Shown here: piece after piece, positions 60,098 through 64,000 of the stretch
Layout: each line of letters starts with the position of its first letter
How positions within the stretch are numbered: the stretch's first letter is position 1
NCBI GenBank assembly: GCA_033002965.1
Contig: JAURVB010014414.1
Span: forward strand, 62,001-126,000
Direction: 5' to 3'
Length of the DNA: 64,000 bases
DNA from: Piper betle
Taxonomy: Eukaryota > Streptophyta > Magnoliopsida > Piperales > Piperaceae
Made by a program: the position numbers and the translations under genes
Notes under the pieces: generated by a model
What the model was told of the DNA's origin: nothing
The model's database searches: none
What the model saw: only the letters and a program-made list of their open reading frames with translations

Positions 60098-60752
60098 CTA
60101 CGGGTGTTAAACGAGTGAGCGAGCCGAGCTCAACTTGTGTTCAAATTTGACTCTTCGATTCGAGATCGAATAAGTTTTAAACATACATATTTGAGCTCGA
60201 CTCAAATATTTTTTATATTTTTCGAGCTCAACTCGAGCTTGAATGCCCTTAAATTGTCACTCAAATATTTTTTATATTGTTCGAGCTCGACTCAAACTTG
60301 AATGCCCTTAAATTGTTTAATTTTGATGAGCTTGAACCTAACTCGTTCGTGAACTTGAAACCAGTTCGATTATAAAGTTAAAAATAACTCACCTAAAAAA
60401 TATAGTCTGGGAGGTAAATACCAATCATCTAAGCTATCTCACTATGTTATTATTATATTGTATATAAAGAAATATAACTAATTACAATTAAACTTATTAG
60501 TATATATATATATAATATAAAGACTATATTATTATATTATTTTATCTTGTCAAGTTTGGGTCGAACTACGAGTTAATTTCGAATCGAGTTTGAATTATAA
60601 CCGAGTCGAATCGAGTCAAACACTACCTTACTCAAATATAACTTGAAGGATTTAAATTTGAGTCCAAGTATTTAAATATAGAGTTTCAAATTGAATTGAG
60701 TCGAGCTAAAAGTTAAATAATCGTGAGGTGACTCACTTAATGGACAGCCTTA
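60098..60752. mobile_element. MITE, second copy of the GAGCTCGA-rich family
   Basis: Left end CTACGGGTGTTAAACGAGTG, right end (reversed) TAAGGCTGTCCATTAAGTG. Interior motifs GAGCTCGACTC and TTTTTTATAT match the element at 10408-11387, and the GAGCCGAGCTCAACTTGTGTT opening is almost the same. Flanks TATCTTGT (60090-60097) and AATCTTAT (60753-60760) match 6 of 8. Confidence 0.5.
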
Positions 60753-60844
60753 AATCTTATATGGTTTGACCTTGTCACAAATTTATTGTCAAAAAGTCAG
60801 GAAGCGGTTCACGTAAATCGGACATGGATATGAATCATATTATC

Positions 60845-62290
60845 ATGGCCAGCGCTACGAGTGAGTGTGTAGCACTGCTGATGACGGGCGTCGGAGACGC
60901 GGCGGCAGGCCAGGCGACGCCGCAGCTGACAGTATCGGCGGCGTTCATGGGCGGGTGGAGGCGAGGCGGGCCGGCGGCAGCGTTGCGACCGCTGAGTATG
61001 GAGGCGGACGAGTTCTTGACGCTGCTGCATGGATCGGATCCGGTGAAGGTGGAGCTCCACCGTCTCGAGAGCCAAGTCCGAGGAGGGGTTGCGGCTTCTT
61101 TTTTGGTTCTTCTCTGAAATTGTCGCTTGCGCAATATTGGAAAATCGCATTCTTTTGGTTAAGTTTTGAAGTGTTGCGTGGGAAGAAAATTGTTGCTCGT
61201 GCTTGTTGACTTCTGGAATTTCTGGATTTTGATGTCACGATTAGCTAAAATTTAGCGTTTTCAGGTAGTGTCTGATTTACCGTTTTGATGTGGTTTTCTT
61301 AGCAATGTTTGTTTTTTATATAAAGTCTGATCCTGATCCCCAAAGCTAATTGATAATCTTCTACTATTTTTATTGTTGCTGTTATCTTTATTTGTGATTG
61401 ATCATACTGGTTTAGAGAAAGCTGTAGGTCTTCAATGCCACTTGTTTTGGGAATTTGTTCGATGGAAACTGAATATTACTGTTGATGGATAGGGTTTATA
61501 ATTTTTCTTTTGATTAGTTGTTTAATCCATCAAATTTGATTTTAGTGAAAGAAGGTCCAACCACGAATCTAAATTAGAAACATTGTTAATGAATACCAAA
61601 AAGTCGAGGGTATAATCGAGTGAACATTAGTGTCGATAGCCAAAAATCTTTACCATCCACATGAAATAACTAATCATGTTTTCTTTTTCTTATTACAGAC
61701 CTTATAAACTTTAGAAAAAACGACTTACTTTACCGCGTTCAAATCATATAATAAAAACACTATGCTAAAACTAAATACCGTTGGTATCACAATAATACCT
61801 TGAAATGATTTCACAGGTGGGGATCATGAGTACAATTTTGAGACATGCAAAAATGGACATCAAAGTCGTTTGAAGGTGGCACAAGATCATTAGAATGGGG
61901 TGAAATCGAGTTCAACAGGGTGGGCTCAAATCATTTGCTCAACATATCACGTATTGATGAGAAGACTGACACAGGGACCTCGTGGAAGAAAAGCTTTCAC
62001 GAGAAACAAGTTGCAGAAAGAGGTTATTGCTTTGAGAAAGGCAGGCCATGGAAAGGACTTGAGTCTTGGCGACAAAGATGATTGCATAGAGGTAGCAGCA
62101 CTTCATTCCTTTGCACGCAAATTTGAGCTGTTTCTTCCTATTTGTTTTATTTTTTGAGTGAACTTTTCCCTAACATAGATGTTGGCGTGGAAAGTGGATA
62201 CTTTGGCCAAAGCAATGGAAGTTGAGGCCAAGAAAATGAGAAGAGAATTAGCAGCAATGGAAACGGAAGCAGCGAAAAAATGCGTCTAGA
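60845..62290 (+). pseudogene. MAP70: Truncated MAP70 (microtubule-associated protein 70) gene copy
   Basis: MAP70 is a plant coiled-coil protein that binds cortical microtubules. Exon 1 (60845-61080) encodes MASATSEC followed by the family hallmark DEFLTLLHGSDPVKVELHR-LESQVR, then loses homology. The C-terminal part resumes near 61848: SKSFEGGTRSLEWG, then, in another frame, LQKEVIALRKA-GHGKDLSLGDKDDCIE up to 62090. A GT-AG intron (62091-62178) follows and then MLAWKVDTLAKAMEVEAKK-MRRELAAMETEAA, ending at TAG 62287. The coiled-coil middle, most of the protein, is missing, and there is a frameshift near 61990. Because an intron is kept, it is not a processed copy; it comes from a genomic duplication with a large internal deletion, or an insertion-deletion event. 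Unlikely to be functional. Confidence 0.85.
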
Positions 62291-62919
62291 AAGAGAATGA
62301 GAAAGTAGGGGTAGGCATATTGACAATAGTTCAAGGGTTTGGTCCTGTAAGCAGTTCTCAGCAGCTTATAGGAAGGTATACCTACCTAGTGCAATTCCGC
62401 CGTGTCTCCAGATTTAGAAATTTATCAAGATGATGCTATTTATTTCTTGCTCTTTTTGCTTGATGATTTTTGCTAGTTGATTATACCTTTTCTTTTTATT
62501 TACGACTTCTGAGGTGTAAAAATAGCCTTCTTTTATTTTCTATACGCACAATTTAGAAATTCATTATCTTGTTATGTGTAGGAGACACTTGAAAATGAGT
62601 TAGTTTCATTATTGCCATCTTATTTTACTCGTTGTATTATTACCATGTTCATCATAAGAATTTTAAGCACACTTTTTTTTTTTACATTCATCTTTCTGTT
62701 CTCAAAGAAGTAGTTTTTCTTTTTCTTTGCTTGCTGGGAATTGAACCGTTTCAGTTTTAATAAATACTTGTAGAAGTAAATAGGAGGGCTGCTGGCTGCA
62801 TAACTTTATGTTGTACATGCAGCATTGGCATGATCATATGAAAAGCGCATTATGCTTGCTTAGATCTGGTTATTGTCAACCCTCAAGGCTAAATTGCTTG
62901 TTCTCTAATATTGTTGTAG

Positions 62920-63052
62920 AGGTTGGATTTGATAGAATATGATGAGAGGTTCGAAGGATGGTGGAAAACAAAGGAGTTCATTGTTGAGTGTTTTCACGCT
63001 CAAGTAAAAATATCTAGTTGTTGGACTCTTCGTCTTAAGTTGAACATTTAAT
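62920..63052 (+). other. Exon-like open segment, not identified
   Basis: After a T-rich tract and TTGTAG, a frame reads RLDLIEYDERFEGWWKTKEF then IVECFHAQVKIS and ends at a TAA near 63050. The composition is protein-like, but I do not recognise the family and see no other exon. It may be a gene remnant. Confidence 0.25.
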
Positions 63053-63329
63053 ATTTGTATTCCTTCACATGTGTATGTATAACCTTCATATATCCTTACG
63101 CTGTATCATAATCTTAATCTTGGAAAGTTTAGAAGGGTCTAGAGAGCCTCTGAGGAGAGGCCGATTTTGGTCTCGGTTAGAGCGTGGTCGGTGGATGTCA
63201 GTTTTTTTAATTTTATTTTACATATTATTCATGAATTTTTTTTCATTTATTTATATTTTTGTAATATTTTATTTTAAATTAATTTTAATTATTAAATAAT
63301 TAAAAATAATTAGATAAAGTAGTTTCTAA

Positions 63330-63421
63330 CTTGTCAGTTGATAACGAGAGCCAAAAAAAAGATCTTTGGTAAACTACTTGTCAGTTGATAACGAGAGCCA
63401 AAAAAGAAAGATCTTTGGTAT
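63330..63421 (+). repeat. Two-copy tandem repeat, period 47 bp
   Basis: Both copies carry CTTGTCAGTTGATAACGAGA followed by GCCAAAAAA and GATCTTTGGTA. They differ by a short A-run change only, so the duplication is recent. Confidence 0.9.
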
Positions 63422-63639
63422 ATAATTCTGCTTAATTTCGAATGCAATAAAAAGTGCTAGATCCGTGAAAATATAAAACAACGTATAAGTTATTATGCTT
63501 TATATTTATCTTTTGAGTCTCCAATAATTATTTTAATAAATAAATATCTAATTTGACCTATGGACGAATATACAAGCATGCGTTTCATGCCTGAATAATA
63601 ATAATGAGATTTCCCAATATCATGTTCCCGGAAGTACTG

Positions 63640-64000
63640 AAAAGGGAGTCTTGCATGAGATACCAGAAGAATCTTAGAATGGGTTCACTTATGATCTTCG
63701 GAGAAGTATTGGAGAGGGAAGTCTAGCAAGAGAGATCGGGAGAATTTTGGAGTAAGATGAGTTACGATCAAAGAGGTATGTCTTGTGTGATAACAAAGTG
63801 CTATTGGATTAGACATGCTAATTCATAGGTTTGAGAGGAAGAGAGATTAAGATACTTTGTAATACTTTTAATCTTTCTCATAATGATGTACTCCTCTCTG
63901 TGGACATAGCGGGTTCTACTGTCTACATTATTTTCTTAGTGTCTCTATTTTGGTTATTTTCTTAGTGTTTCTATTTTGCTCATTTACTATTTCCGTTGCG
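63640..64000 (+). mobile_element. Probable copia LTR 3' part, cut by the window end
   Basis: Repeated phrases (GGAGTCTTGCATGAGA / GGAAGTCTAGCAAGAGA), then AAGATACTTTGTAATAC, and CTCTGTGGACATAGCGGGTT, which resembles the conserved GTGGACGTAGGC motif near the 3' end of plant copia LTRs. The terminus is outside the window. Confidence 0.45.

Larger units (their letters stand above)
62291..63629. other. Intergenic DNA
   Basis: AT-rich. It contains the unidentified exon-like segment at 62920 and a two-copy tandem repeat at 63330-63421. Otherwise I see nothing. Confidence 0.4.

Overview
The window is nuclear DNA of a flowering plant. It holds intron-containing plant gene families (cytosolic glutamine synthetase, an ITN1-like ankyrin/PGG protein, an NFXL1 zinc-finger regulator, a PCS1-like aspartic protease, a P-class PPR protein), long AT-rich intergenic DNA, plant LTR retrotransposons and many hAT-type elements. 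The very GC-rich 5' ends of several genes suggest a monocot, but the sequence does not prove this.

Layout. 0-6 kb: a decayed plastid atpA fragment, a small hAT-type MITE, a dead calmodulin-like gene, and a 2.1-kb hAT relic that carries an LTR fragment and the remains of a BED zinc finger. 6-8.8 kb: an intact 13-exon GS1 gene on the minus strand. 9-24.9 kb: repeat-rich, with a MITE, a 2.6-kb foldback element built around six tandem palindromes, an LTR element reduced to LTR + PBS + PPT with a minisatellite inside its LTR, and two GC-rich non-autonomous hAT elements. 25-28 kb: ankyrin/PGG gene. 30-33.3 kb: NFXL1. 34.2-39.1 kb: a young, damaged Ty1-copia element with a perfect 5-bp target duplication. 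41.4-42.8 kb: aspartic protease. 43.8-52 kb: a nest of a CACTA-like end, a 7.1-kb hAT element with a perfect 8-bp target duplication, an old long LTR, and a younger inverted solo LTR. 56.8-58.5 kb: PPR gene. 60-62.3 kb: another MITE and a truncated MAP70 gene copy. The window ends inside what looks like a copia LTR.

The genes do not form an operon or pathway; they are ordinary, separately transcribed plant genes. No cluster, CRISPR or defence system is present. Three things stand out. One sequence module (a GACTCGAGTCA core beside a GC-rich block) recurs in LTRs, in hAT elements and in the foldback element. The foldback element has an unusual palindrome array. Single-base reading-frame breaks recur, mostly at homopolymers, in otherwise well-conserved genes, which looks more like sequencing or assembly error than gene death. 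All coordinates and exon limits were read by eye; family names rest on recognised motifs, not on database searches.
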